Shown: piece by piece, positions 15,511-25,800 of the stretch
How positions within the stretch are numbered: position 1 is the stretch's first letter
Layout: each line of letters starts with the position of its first letter
DNA from: Cyclobacteriaceae bacterium
GTDB lineage: Bacteria > Bacteroidota > Bacteroidia > Cytophagales > Cyclobacteriaceae
NCBI GenBank assembly: GCA_019694875.1
Contig: JAIBBC010000001.1
Coordinates: 1,557,501-1,621,500, forward strand
Reading direction: 5' to 3'
Length of the DNA: 64,000 nucleotides
Notes under the pieces: model-generated
Database searches by the model: none
What the model saw: the letters and a program-made list of their open reading frames with translations, nothing else
What the model was told of the DNA's origin: nothing
Made by a program: the position numbers and the translations under genes

Positions 15511-17262
15511 ATGAAACCAAGCTGGGCAAACCAAGATGTGTATAATCATTTTGATGCTTTTTTGAAGAAAAGTATCCTCAATACCGACAGTTATATAACC
15601 GACAGTCCAGGTATCTTCAGTATTGACAACCTCAATGCTTGTGTAACAGCCTTTGTTGACAATCCAGATACAGGCGACCGAAATTTTGACGCCAAATCAA
15701 AGGACCAGTTTTCAAAAACACCAAAAGCTGTCCAAGAAGTATTTGCACATTTCATTTGGCTTTGGGGTATGCCCGCCTCCGACATGATAAGTTCTGGAAA
15801 GAAAGGAGCAGTTCTAAGATTTTTGGGTGATGACTATCACGACAAACTCACTAATGCTTTTGTAGAGGGTGGTATAGGTTCAGCAGGTCAACGCCATAAG
15901 CTAAACAAGCCCTTTGAAATTTCCTACTTGCTTTTGCTTTTCAGAGATGTAAAAAGTAATCTACAAGCAAAGCAAATCAATGACACTGCTTCCTTGAAAA
16001 AATACATTGAAGCACTTTGTCGAGAATTATACTATAACAATGAAACGACGACAGCCACCGCAGACGAAAAACTGAAAAAGGCAGGAAAGGAATTTCTCGC
16101 TCTTCACCATATCCTCTTACACTTATGCGATCCTGAAAGATATGAGGCTATTGCAGCACAAAAACATAAGGATGCCATCATCAATACTTTTTTTAGTCTA
16201 TTGAACAAAGAGAACACAGAGGGACTTTGGGGTGATATTGACGAAAGCATTTTGGCTATCCGCAAAAAGCTTGATGAGGTTTTGGGTTATGAAGTTAGTT
16301 TCTATGATGAGGATATTCAGGATGCCTGGAACTTTGGTGAAAGTAAGGACGATGTTTCAGAAGTAACTTTGTTTGAGTACAAAAAGGCAATTGTGTTTTA
16401 TGGTCCTCCGGGTACATCTAAGACACATTCAGCTACCCGTTTGGCTGAGTTGCTAATCACAAAACAATATTTCCGCAACAAGCAAAACATCAAAAAATAT
16501 TTTGAAACTTCAGATAAGATCCTTGAAGAACACATACATCATTTGCAATTGCATAGCAATTACAATTATGAAGATTTTATTGCTGGTATGCACATTGAAG
16601 ATAAAAGCAGTGTAGTAAAACCCGGCTATCTTTTAAATCTCATAGATAAAATAAAGGCCGACCCACTTCCTCATATTCTAATACTCGATGAAATAAACCG
16701 TACAGATATTTCGAGGTTGTTTGGTGAACTTTTTTCAGCATTGGAATACCGAAACAAAAAGATAAGACTTTCAATTGGAGATTTGGAAATTGCTCTTCCC
16801 GCCAATCTGTATTTCATTGGCACAATGAATGAAATAGACTTTTCACTTGAACGTATTGACTTTGCTCTTCGCAGAAGATTCCTATGGCAATTTAAAGGTT
16901 TTGATAGGGGAATCCTTTGGGCTATGATACATCAGAAGAAAAAGGAACTGCAAATGAATATAAGCGATGCAGATATTGAAACCTTTATCAATCGCTGTGA
17001 AAGGTTAAACAAAGAAGTGTCTGCCATGCCTGAACTAGGTGAAAATTATCAGGTAGGTCATACATTTTTCGCGGAAGTGGTTGACGTTTTCAAGTCGTTA
17101 AAAGGTGTTCATTCAGGTCGCCTTCATTTTTTAAAACAACCTGTAAACATTCTATGGGAAATTAGCATTAAGCCAATACTACAAGCTTTTCTAGGGAATA
17201 TGGATGCAGATTCTAAACGCGATAAAATAGACGATTTGCAAAAAGTATTAACTAATGACTGA
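15511..17262 (+). CDS. mcrB: McrB-type AAA+ GTPase of a modification-dependent restriction system
   Basis: In this 583-residue protein the first 250 residues are a variable region, which in the family recognises DNA. The AAA+ core follows with Walker A GPPGTSKT (about 298-305) and Walker B LILDEINRTDISRLFGELFS. The McrB signature TMNEIDFSLERID takes the place of MNTADRS, and the arginine pair is in ALRRRF. It forms a ring that moves DNA after GTP hydrolysis and drives McrC cleavage. The stop overlaps the mcrC start by 8 nt. The unusual partner is the glycosylase gene just upstream. Confidence 0.9.
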   Translation: MKPSWANQDVYNHFDAFLKKSILNTDSYITDSPGIFSIDNLNACVTAFVDNPDTGDRNFDAKSKDQFSKTPKAVQEVFAHFIWLWGMPASDMISSGKKGAVLRFLGDDYHDKLTNAFVEGGIGSAGQRHKLNKPFEISYLLLLFRDVKSNLQAKQINDTASLKKYIEALCRELYYNNETTTATADEKLKKAGKEFLALHHILLHLCDPERYEAIAAQKHKDAIINTFFSLLNKENTEGLWGDIDESILAIRKKLDEVLGYEVSFYDEDIQDAWNFGESKDDVSEVTLFEYKKAIVFYGPPGTSKTHSATRLAELLITKQYFRNKQNIKKYFETSDKILEEHIHHLQLHSNYNYEDFIAGMHIEDKSSVVKPGYLLNLIDKIKADPLPHILILDEINRTDISRLFGELFSALEYRNKKIRLSIGDLEIALPANLYFIGTMNEIDFSLERIDFALRRRFLWQFKGFDRGILWAMIHQKKKELQMNISDADIETFINRCERLNKEVSAMPELGENYQVGHTFFAEVVDVFKSLKGVHSGRLHFLKQPVNILWEISIKPILQAFLGNMDADSKRDKIDDLQKVLTND

Positions 17263-18571
17263 AACGATTAAACATATAACAGCTTTTGATTGCTTGCCTT
17301 TTGACACTGAAGCGGCAACGGCCGATGTAATGCAGGAGTTCATACAATCGCAGAGCAAAAATGTGTTTTGGTTTTCTACTGACTATAACGCGGATGATGA
17401 TTCCAAGTTAGCCGAGTATGATTACAGAAATAATGCTTGGACAGCCGGAAGGTTTGTTGGAGAAGCTATTTTCAACCACAACCAAGTACATTATAAAATA
17501 ACCATCAAACCGAGATTTGGTGAAAAAATGTTATTCAGGATGTTGGAAGAGATTTTTAATATTCGGATAACCACTTCAGCAAGTCAGGCCAGTAAAAGCA
17601 TTGATTGGCAACATTACATTAAGCGGATAATTGCATTTATCTGGCTGCAAAAATTATCCAATGCCAATTTACATGGTGTTCCTAAAGTGCAGTTGAAAGG
17701 AGAATACAAAGGGCAAACCGTCAGGGGTCGTTTGGATGTAAGGAAGTCTATAAAGCCCTTGCACCGCAATAACGAAGTGATTTCAGCCTTCAGAGAAAAA
17801 CATATCGATGAAAGTATTGCTCAGATCATATTTCAAGCTTACCAAAGTTTGAAAACAGACTTTGAAATGGGAAGGATCAATATACCCGATTCCGCAAGGG
17901 AGGCCATCAATCAGGTTCATAGCGTAATTCAAAGAAAGAGACACATCAGTGAAATAGATTATAAAAACATTAAGTACAAAGATATTTACTTAAGTTGGAA
18001 ACCATTAGTTGATTTGTCTTGGGATATTATCAAACGAAAGCAATTCAGCTTAAAACAGGATAAGGAAGAAAAAGGTTTTGGTTTTTTTATTGACATGGCC
18101 GAAGTATGGGAGCAATATTTAAGATCAATTTTAAAGAAAAAACTTTCTCCATTGGGCTGGTATTATCGCGCCAGTGAGAAACAGATTGCTTACGAGGGTT
18201 TTTTTTATAAAAGGGAATTAAGACCAGATTTAGTTTTTCAAAAAGACAATGATATCGCTATCTGGGATGCTAAGTATAAAAGGATGATGGGAAGATATTA
18301 TGACGTTGATCGTTCAGACTTTTTTCAGATTCATACATACATCCAAAATTATTTGAATCACAGGTGTGTTAAGGCTGGCGGTTTGCTCTATCCAATTTCA
18401 AATATCAAAACAGATGTTGAAAAATTTAAAAGTCCATTTTTGATCAATGAACAAGGAGTGAGGCTCAATTTTATTATCGATGGAATTGAATTGGCAGAAA
18501 ATAGAGAAGAACTGAATTCAAAAGATAAGGAGGCGGAATTTTTGAGCAGGATAGCTAAGTCAATTAGTTAA
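17255..18571 (+). CDS. mcrC: McrC-type nuclease subunit
   Basis: The 438 residues have the usual McrC layout. An N-terminal part docks on McrB (FVGEAIFNHNQVHYKITIKPRFG) and the C-terminal domain is a PD-(D/E)XK nuclease with RPDLVF and IWDAKYKRM at about 322-342. Together with McrB it should cut DNA carrying modified bases. The start is inside the mcrB end, as in other McrBC loci. A gene for a DUF4365 protein follows after 59 nt. Confidence 0.88.
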   Translation: MTETIKHITAFDCLPFDTEAATADVMQEFIQSQSKNVFWFSTDYNADDDSKLAEYDYRNNAWTAGRFVGEAIFNHNQVHYKITIKPRFGEKMLFRMLEEIFNIRITTSASQASKSIDWQHYIKRIIAFIWLQKLSNANLHGVPKVQLKGEYKGQTVRGRLDVRKSIKPLHRNNEVISAFREKHIDESIAQIIFQAYQSLKTDFEMGRINIPDSAREAINQVHSVIQRKRHISEIDYKNIKYKDIYLSWKPLVDLSWDIIKRKQFSLKQDKEEKGFGFFIDMAEVWEQYLRSILKKKLSPLGWYYRASEKQIAYEGFFYKRELRPDLVFQKDNDIAIWDAKYKRMMGRYYDVDRSDFFQIHTYIQNYLNHRCVKAGGLLYPISNIKTDVEKFKSPFLINEQGVRLNFIIDGIELAENREELNSKDKEAEFLSRIAKSIS

Positions 18572-18630
18572 ACACTCGGAGTGAAATCTTAGTGAGCATC
18601 CAATAAGATTAAATTTTAAGAGAAAAGATT

Positions 18631-19524
18631 ATGTCAGGATTGAGAGTTTATAATTTTAGAGAAGGTGATCGCTCTGAATACCTTGCCAATTATATTTTGT
18701 CAGGGATTGGACTAGTAACTCCAGTGCCCAGGCAAGAGGATATTGGATTGGACTTCTATTGTCAAATAGCTGATCAGGAAAAAGGCAATTTAACATTTGG
18801 CAGCCCTTACGTGTTACAAGTTAAAAGTGAAAGTGAAAATTCAATAGTATTTGGTAATGATGATGCCAAGGAATGGAATGAAGATAATGTGGCTTGGCTT
18901 TTTAAATTACAGCAACCGTTATTTTTTGGATTTGTTAACAAAGAGAAGTTTGAAATATCTATTTATAACACTTCGCCGATTGCCTTTTGCTATTACAATG
19001 GTTCTACGCCATCCGTAGTTGAGTTTAGAAGGCGAGAGAAAGCTAACAATAGCGACATAGGCTCTCCACAGAAAATTCAATTAGCGAAATGGGAACAAGG
19101 TAAGGGAGATGGTTACAAGCACATAATTGATTTAGGGCAGCCACTAATAACAATTAACAACGATGATCTATATGACAAGGAAGTGCTGAAGAGAAAAAAA
19201 GAAATATTACGTTCAGCGGTGGAAGTAAAAAGGCAAAACATTACCTACTATGAGTTTGGACTGCCTTACATCAACTGGCTACTAAGGGTAGAATGTAACA
19301 AACCATTCGTGCAAGCTTGGTCTCATTTTAAAGCTAGTGACAAAAAAATATTGGAACATTATTACAATGCACTTGCTCAAAGTTTTATTTCGCTTGGAAT
19401 GAATCTCAAGAATTTTGGAGAAAAGGACCTCCTTAATAATCTGATCCCATTCTTAAAGAAAATTCCAATGACTCAAGTGCCAAATGAAATAAAAAGGGAT
19501 TATCCAGAATTTTTTGAAAGGTAA
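18631..19524 (+). CDS. DUF4365 domain protein, probable nuclease-fold defence protein
   Basis: The N-terminal domain of this 297-residue protein matches DUF4365: RSEYLANYILS, then QEDIGLDFYCQI and YVLQVKSES. Glu16, Asp41 and Gln63-x-Lys65 form a PD-(D/E)XK-like set with Gln in place of the second acid. The rest is helical and unrecognised. DUF4365 proteins are frequent in defence islands. It follows McrC in the same direction and may be part of that system or a separate unit. Confidence 0.7.
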   Translation: MSGLRVYNFREGDRSEYLANYILSGIGLVTPVPRQEDIGLDFYCQIADQEKGNLTFGSPYVLQVKSESENSIVFGNDDAKEWNEDNVAWLFKLQQPLFFGFVNKEKFEISIYNTSPIAFCYYNGSTPSVVEFRRREKANNSDIGSPQKIQLAKWEQGKGDGYKHIIDLGQPLITINNDDLYDKEVLKRKKEILRSAVEVKRQNITYYEFGLPYINWLLRVECNKPFVQAWSHFKASDKKILEHYYNALAQSFISLGMNLKNFGEKDLLNNLIPFLKKIPMTQVPNEIKRDYPEFFER

Positions 19525-19586
19525 CGGCGAATGTCCGTTCGAAACTGTGAAGTCTACCATTAAAACGTTGTTACCCTACTTGGAGA

Positions 19587-20444
19587 CTATGAGCGCCTTA
19601 TCGCAGTTAATTCAGATTCACGTTGTACTGTACCGCTTCTCCTAATACGTGTTTTTCGTACAGTGTCCGTTCCTCGATAACTGACTTCAAAGTCGACAAA
19701 GTTAATTTCTTCGTCTAACCCCTTAAAGCAGGTGTGGAGAGCTTGCAGGAACTCGACACTATTTATCGATTGAGCTGTTGGCGTTGGATTGGTTCTGGGA
19801 TGGGCAATTGTCGATGGAAGAACATAGATGCATGGCGGTGGAAGTAGAAAAGGTCCAACTTCAGTAGCCCGCGATTTGTCTATTGAAATCTTTGGACATG
19901 GTCTGCCTATTGTACCACACACCATATCCCAGATAATAACCCCATCTACTTGTTGGGCTCTTGATATTATTTCCGCACTCAGGCGAGTATGAATTCCTGA
20001 CCAAACGTTATGTCGAGGATCCGCTCCTGGGTTGGTACACACACTCCAGATTATAAATTCTTTAGCTTGAGCGGGACGCTCAAAAATATTGGTATTGTTG
20101 CCGTCAAGGCAACCTTTTAGTTCTATTGCCGCAATATTGCCGCTATTCAATTCTACTGCGTAATCATATCTATTTGCATCGCCAGCGATTTCCCAACTTT
20201 TTATGAATTTTCGATCCTCCATGAAATTGAGAACATGCTTAACAAAATCCCGTTTCGCTCCCATGGTTGCAGAGAATTGCCCTCGAATACGTTCAATAGC
20301 GCCTCGAAATAAACCACTATTGTAGAACTCTTGTTCATCTAATCCGTGCGAACCAAGTTTATGGGCCTCAACTTTTAGCGTTTCAGCGAACGCTTCGATT
20401 TTGCGAATGAGTGCTTCATTTTTTTCGCAGGGTATAATACTCAT
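19587..20444 (-). CDS. Probable type II restriction endonuclease
   Basis: In this 285-residue protein the region YDYAVELNSGNIAAIELKG holds Asp94, Glu108 and Lys110, a D-x13-ExK arrangement typical of PD-(D/E)XK nucleases. The start ATG overlaps the stop of the C5-methyltransferase by 4 nt, so the two form a restriction-modification pair. The family is not recognised by eye beyond this. A Cys/Pro-rich middle (GRPCPKI, LLPPPCIYVLP) is notable. The cleavage site cannot be predicted. Confidence 0.75.
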   Translation of the reverse strand: MSIIPCEKNEALIRKIEAFAETLKVEAHKLGSHGLDEQEFYNSGLFRGAIERIRGQFSATMGAKRDFVKHVLNFMEDRKFIKSWEIAGDANRYDYAVELNSGNIAAIELKGCLDGNNTNIFERPAQAKEFIIWSVCTNPGADPRHNVWSGIHTRLSAEIISRAQQVDGVIIWDMVCGTIGRPCPKISIDKSRATEVGPFLLPPPCIYVLPSTIAHPRTNPTPTAQSINSVEFLQALHTCFKGLDEEINFVDFEVSYRGTDTVRKTRIRRSGTVQRESELTAIRRS

Positions 20445-21583
20445 GCTACTTTTTTCACGAAATTGATATTGCTCAATAGGGGCCCAATAATATTAGCAGA
20501 CAAGTGTCGGACCACAGGCACTACTACTCCATCTCCTGTAAGGTGATACGCTTCATTATAGTTTTCCGGGAGTTTATATGATTCAGGAAGCCCCATCAAC
20601 CTCGCAGTTTCCCTGGTGGAGATAAGTCGTGACCGGACTTTGTTTCCATCAACGACTATAATTACTTGACGGCTAGAGCCACCGGCAGGTGTCCGTAGAC
20701 AACCTGCGATATTGTCAAATCGAACCTCAGCGCGTTGAACTTTCTCACCTTTTTCATTAGTGCGAGTACGTTTATATATAGTGCCAACCATTCGTTTACC
20801 AGACTTTTTAGCGGCTTTGATTTTTTCCAAGTTTACACTACTCATTTTCTCAAGCAGTGTCTTTGTTTCCTCCTGTGTGTGCCATGAGACACTAGTGGGT
20901 GTTTCCTCAATGATGTCTGAAAAATGTTTGTTCGCTTTTTTTGGAACTGGCAAGTTCCACCACACCCAGGATTTTTTCACTTTAGCGGGTAACTGTGAAT
21001 GAGATTTCTGAAGGGTGCGTGAATGCCACGGTAAGATTGGCTGATCGAGTTCAAGATCCGAACATATTGGAACTTGTTCATGAACACCTACTATGAAAAG
21101 TCGTGGTCTTGAATGCGGGACGAACAGAGCGGCATCAACTACAAGTGCACCAAACCGATATCCGGCAGAATGAAATGCGCTACAAATTGCAGCGAAGTCT
21201 TTTCCATCGTGCGAGTTTAACGTACCGCATACGTTCTCCAGAACAATTATTGATGGTGACCTACCGTCTCGCATTAGCGATCTCATCAATTTCCAAAATG
21301 GCCAAAACGTCCCTGAACGTTCACCTTCTAATCCAGCTCCACCCCCAGCGAGCGACAAATCTTGACAAGGAAAGGAAGCCCAAACTGCATCTGCAGACCC
21401 CGGCAAGTCTTTAGTACTTAAAGTCCGGATATCGCAGGTCTTTATTTCCTTGTCACCCCAATTTGCTCTATAGGTTGCACTCTTCTTATGGTCAAAATCA
21501 TTTGCAAAAAGACACGACCAGCTTTCTCCAAGACCGGCCCTAGCCATACCTCCACCAGCAAAGAACTCATAGAAATTGAACAT
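20441..21583 (-). CDS. DNA cytosine-5 methyltransferase
   Basis: Conserved motifs in this 380-residue protein are clear: I FYEFFAGGGMARAG, IV FPCQDLSLAGGG with catalytic Cys73, VI ENV at 116-118, VIII and the target region between about 180 and 290, IX near STRETARLMGLPESY, and X GDGVVVPVV. It transfers a methyl group from S-adenosylmethionine to cytosine C5 and protects host DNA from the adjacent endonuclease. It is convergent with the McrBC-DUF4365 genes and runs against them. McrBC-type systems attack methylcytosine, so the two must differ in site specificity to coexist. Confidence 0.93.
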   Translation of the reverse strand: MFNFYEFFAGGGMARAGLGESWSCLFANDFDHKKSATYRANWGDKEIKTCDIRTLSTKDLPGSADAVWASFPCQDLSLAGGGAGLEGERSGTFWPFWKLMRSLMRDGRSPSIIVLENVCGTLNSHDGKDFAAICSAFHSAGYRFGALVVDAALFVPHSRPRLFIVGVHEQVPICSDLELDQPILPWHSRTLQKSHSQLPAKVKKSWVWWNLPVPKKANKHFSDIIEETPTSVSWHTQEETKTLLEKMSSVNLEKIKAAKKSGKRMVGTIYKRTRTNEKGEKVQRAEVRFDNIAGCLRTPAGGSSRQVIIVVDGNKVRSRLISTRETARLMGLPESYKLPENYNEAYHLTGDGVVVPVVRHLSANIIGPLLSNINFVKKVA

Positions 21584-21764
21584 GCTTACTTATTTTAGGA
21601 ATGGGACTACGAGATTTAGCATTTCAGTCCACAAACTCGGAAAATGACTTAATTTAATCAAAAATAGCACTTTTTTAACTAAAATAAATAGTATTCGCCA
21701 AGCTCATCGGAAGAAAACTCGTCTAGATTAAAAAACAAGGGCAAGTAAGACTGAATTAGAAGCT

Positions 21765-22730
21765 TCAAAGACTTCGCCAAGCTGCGAAGGTATTTTTCGG
21801 GTCTGATGCAGCAGCTGTCCTAAAACTGTGATGAATACCATTAAAGTCCCTCTTGTCTACTTCTGAGAAGTCGTCAAATGCTTTTCGAGCATTTACGTCA
21901 ATTGTTGCAAGGTCAACGATTAGAAATATGGTTAGTACAGCCGCCATCCTTGGAAAATTGTTTATGTAGCTGTCGGAAAGCAGTTGACCTCTCATTTTCT
22001 CAAAGTGCTCGATCGACACATATCCGGAGTGAGTGTGCATTGATGCATATCTGTATAAGTTGAAAAACGCTCTCGTAGGGCACGTGTACTCAACTAGATC
22101 AATTATCTTAAGAATTCGGGCTCGACCATTTTTGTGAAGAAAACGCCAAACAGCTTTCTTTTCTTTAAGACCAAAAATCCTGGAAAATTCCGAGGAGGTT
22201 AACTCGCTTCGGAAAAGATGATTTTCAATGGTAGCTGCGATAGAAGCAATCTCAATATCATCTTCATTCAAAACACTGGCTGCATCTTGAAAATCCCCTT
22301 CAAGAATTCGAAATTTCTTTTTCTCAAAATGCCCTTCCAATTTCCAGAGCAAGAGTTTAAATTCTTTTTCATCAGGATTTTGGGGATGAACAAACAGATG
22401 GTGAAACGTAACGTATGTCTCCATTAGTACTCTAAGAAGAGAATTGATGGTGAAGACGTCTATGGCCATCTTCTTCGCGTTTTCACTAGAGCCTTTGGCT
22501 TCAATGAGTCCATTCAGAAGGTGAAATAAAGTGCCAGCATGGATTGCAAATTTGTCGATCAATAGGTCGGAATATTTATCCAGCCCTTCACGTTTCGAAG
22601 TCTTTCGCGCTTCATAGACTTTAATCAGATGAAGTAGCAGTAACTCTTCAAGTTTTCTTATCGGGTGTTCAACTAATGCATCCATTTGTTCCAATTTTGA
22701 TTGCCTAAAGGTCTGTTTTCTTTGAGTCAA
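21765..22730 (-). CDS. HEPN/DUF5677-like helical protein
   Basis: The 321 residues are all helical. The segment FNLYRYASMHTHSGYVS near 225-241 contains R-x4-H (RYASMH), as in HEPN or DUF5677 proteins, where YRxLSxxxH is common. I do not recognise a closer family. It stands alone between the restriction-modification pair and the divergent helicase gene, with 140 nt to the helicase ATG. A role in defence is inferred from the island. The start at 22730 matches the longest frame, with alternative ATG at 22697. Confidence 0.5.
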   Translation of the reverse strand: MTQRKQTFRQSKLEQMDALVEHPIRKLEELLLLHLIKVYEARKTSKREGLDKYSDLLIDKFAIHAGTLFHLLNGLIEAKGSSENAKKMAIDVFTINSLLRVLMETYVTFHHLFVHPQNPDEKEFKLLLWKLEGHFEKKKFRILEGDFQDAASVLNEDDIEIASIAATIENHLFRSELTSSEFSRIFGLKEKKAVWRFLHKNGRARILKIIDLVEYTCPTRAFFNLYRYASMHTHSGYVSIEHFEKMRGQLLSDSYINNFPRMAAVLTIFLIVDLATIDVNARKAFDDFSEVDKRDFNGIHHSFRTAAASDPKNTFAAWRSL

Positions 22731-22870
22731 ATAGTGTCACGGATTGACGGTCACATTGGCTATATCTATTGATTTTATTATAAAAAACGCTATTTTGACT
22801 TACTCAATACACTTTTTATTACTCCTATCTTTATGGAGTACTTTTTGCAACCCTAGCCGCCAAACGAACG

Positions 22871-25800
22871 ATGGAACTCCATTACAAAGACTATTACCTC
22901 CGAACAATTCAAGAACACAACGTTGGGCTAAAGCTCGTCTTGGGAGGAACCGGATTAGGAAAAACGTTCGGATACCGACAGGCCGTAACGGAGTACCTTA
23001 CGTCAGATATCGCTAATAAGAAGAAGTGCATCTACATCACAAACAGGCACAATCTAATCGCTCAACAAGTAAAACAGTTCAGAGCTGCATCAATCAATTG
23101 CTGCTATCTAAAGAATAACCGAGAAATAATAATAGGTCTTTTAGAGAGTAACGAATTCTCAGAGATAGTTTCGGAACTGGAAAAGAAAGACTTTTTTAAG
23201 TACGATGAACTACTGAAGAATAAGCATCAGCGAACGAATCACATTAAGAAACTCGTATCAAGCATAGGTGGGAAGCTTGAGTTAATTGAATCCCAGAAGG
23301 ACAAGAAATCTTCAATTATTAAGACCCTAGGTAATGAAATAGATTTTGACTGCAATGAGTTGTTCAAAATCTTCAAGTCCCAAATGATACTTATCTCAAG
23401 AAATGAGCCTGATCTCCATCAAAGATTATTGGCAAATAAGTTTGTTTGGAAGTTATTTCCCTATGTCGAGTTTGAGAATAATCCTGATGCAAATATTTTA
23501 CTTGTTACGATTCACAAGGTATTAATGGGATTCTTCGATGGAAAGAAGGATATCAAAATTGCATCCATTGAAAACAAAATAATTTTCCTCGATGAATTCG
23601 ATTTTCTTGAGCAAGAAATTCTAAAGATACTTTGTGATGAACCTACGGTAATCAATCCATTGGAATTTGTCAGAATTTTCTATGAAAAATTTAAGCACTG
23701 GTCAAAAGCTGATTTTTGGAATCACGATAAGAAAACTCAAGAAACAAGGGAGAAGTTTAACGAAGTAATAAACTTCATAGAAGATCAAGCTGCCAAAAAA
23801 GGAATAACATTTCCTCAAGTTGTGGATTTCCGTGTGTCAAACGACAAAGATGAAAAGGAAGCACCAGGCACGTATCTTTTGTTTCAAACTAATGAGATAA
23901 TAACTCCAAGACCATTTTTCCTTCATGAAAAAGACTTTTCATGGTTTATCCAACTTGAAAAAACTAAGGATACGGTTTCACCATATCAATTGTTTAACAT
24001 TTTAGCAATTGCCACAAATAAAATATTAGGGGTATTCCATTACTACCTGAAGGATGTGAATCACACTTCTGAATTGATCCAAACGATATGGAATCAAAAG
24101 AATGACAATACCGCAGGTCGTTACGAAAATTACATAAATGAGAATTGTTTATATCATCGAACAAAAAGCAAGAAAGGCAGAGACCACGAAGCGTACAAAG
24201 ACAAATCACCATATGAAATCGGTTTTCGGCTTGTCCGATTGGCAAAGCGCATAAATAGCTTTGACCCGGCAAGTGCGGAACTGAGTCAGATAGAACTCTT
24301 TACTTCCCCTGAAGCTGTAATTGCAAAGCTTGCAGACACAAATTTGGTATTTGGTCTTTCGGCAACGGCTGATATACATCGTACTTTGAAATGTTTTAAT
24401 GTGAAGTGGCTGGAGAGAAATGCCAACTTTATTCCAATTGATGACACTGACCGCAAAATCATCAAGACGAAGCGAGACGAAAAAGCCGGGAAAAGACAAG
24501 CGACAGTAAATCTTAAACTGGCAGAACAGCTTTCTGAAAATCATCCCCTCGGAATTATTTGCAAATCCCTTCATAAGAACGGAGCATTCGACAAAGCAAA
24601 TGATGTGGAGAATTCAAGTCAATTCCGCTATGAAAGAATACTGAAAATTTTTAATAGTCTCTACAGTGCAGCAGATGGTAACAAGTTCTCGCACTTGATG
24701 TTCGTGACTACATTTGATGATTTAAGTAAAATCCTCGACTATCAGTCAAATAGCAATAATCTTTTGTTTGCGAATTGTGATCTTAGGGTGTTTAGCTGTA
24801 AAAGATTCTATGAAAATAATGGGAGGTTTTTTCGAATTCGACTGAATGGGAAGGATTGTTCTTTGTTCCTTCTGGACGCAAAAGATGCCAGACGCCTTGA
24901 AGAAAGTAAAGAGTTTCTGGAGACATTTAAGAAATGCTTCAACATGGCTGAGAAGGCGATCGTTATCACACAATATAAATCAGCCAGCAACGGAATAAAT
25001 CTTCCATGCTTTCCGCCAATGGGCGATGAGGAATGCGATTTCCAGGCAATTCATTTGTTGGAAGAGAATCATTTTTGGTTTGACAGTGGCGATGATGCGA
25101 CAAAATTTAAAAACTTTGAAAAGCAGGCTCTCTGGTATTTATGGAAACTAAAGGATGATGGACAAATTTACAGCTCTGATTTTAAGTCTTGCTTAAACGC
25201 GCGTGATCCAAGGATGCACGGCCGAATTGATATAAACAAAATGAATAGATTATATAAAAATGAGGCCGATGAAAAAATTCTGAATTCAATTGCTCTATTT
25301 CATCAATCGATAGGGCGAATAGAAAGAAGAGATGAGAGAGTAGGTGAGGTTGAGGTCGTTTTGGATGCAGCTGTTTTCCGGAATTTTTACGATTTCGTTT
25401 CCTCTGAAAATTTTGCCGATATGCTTAAAGGCAGAGAGGAGATTACCTCGTCTCTGATTTTAAAAGTTCATGAGGCGGTTCTTGTTGAAGGAAAGAAAAT
25501 TACAGTAAGAGGCGAACTTGGTGCGAATCAATCTTTCTTGAAGGCCAACGATAGCTCCAAACAATTGATTCGCGATGTTTTGGACGAGATATCAAAAGTT
25601 AATAAACAAGAATATGATCCAGTTGTATGCGATGAAATTAAGGAATCATGGCTTGATATCCGTGATGGGCTCCTAAAACACGAGTTCCATAAAAGGATAG
25701 ATATCGAAACGCTTGGCAAAACCCTCAGCATAAAAAGAGACTTAACGTTTGAAACCAAACTGGTAAATGCTAATAATGAATTATTTGTAGATGTAGCAAA

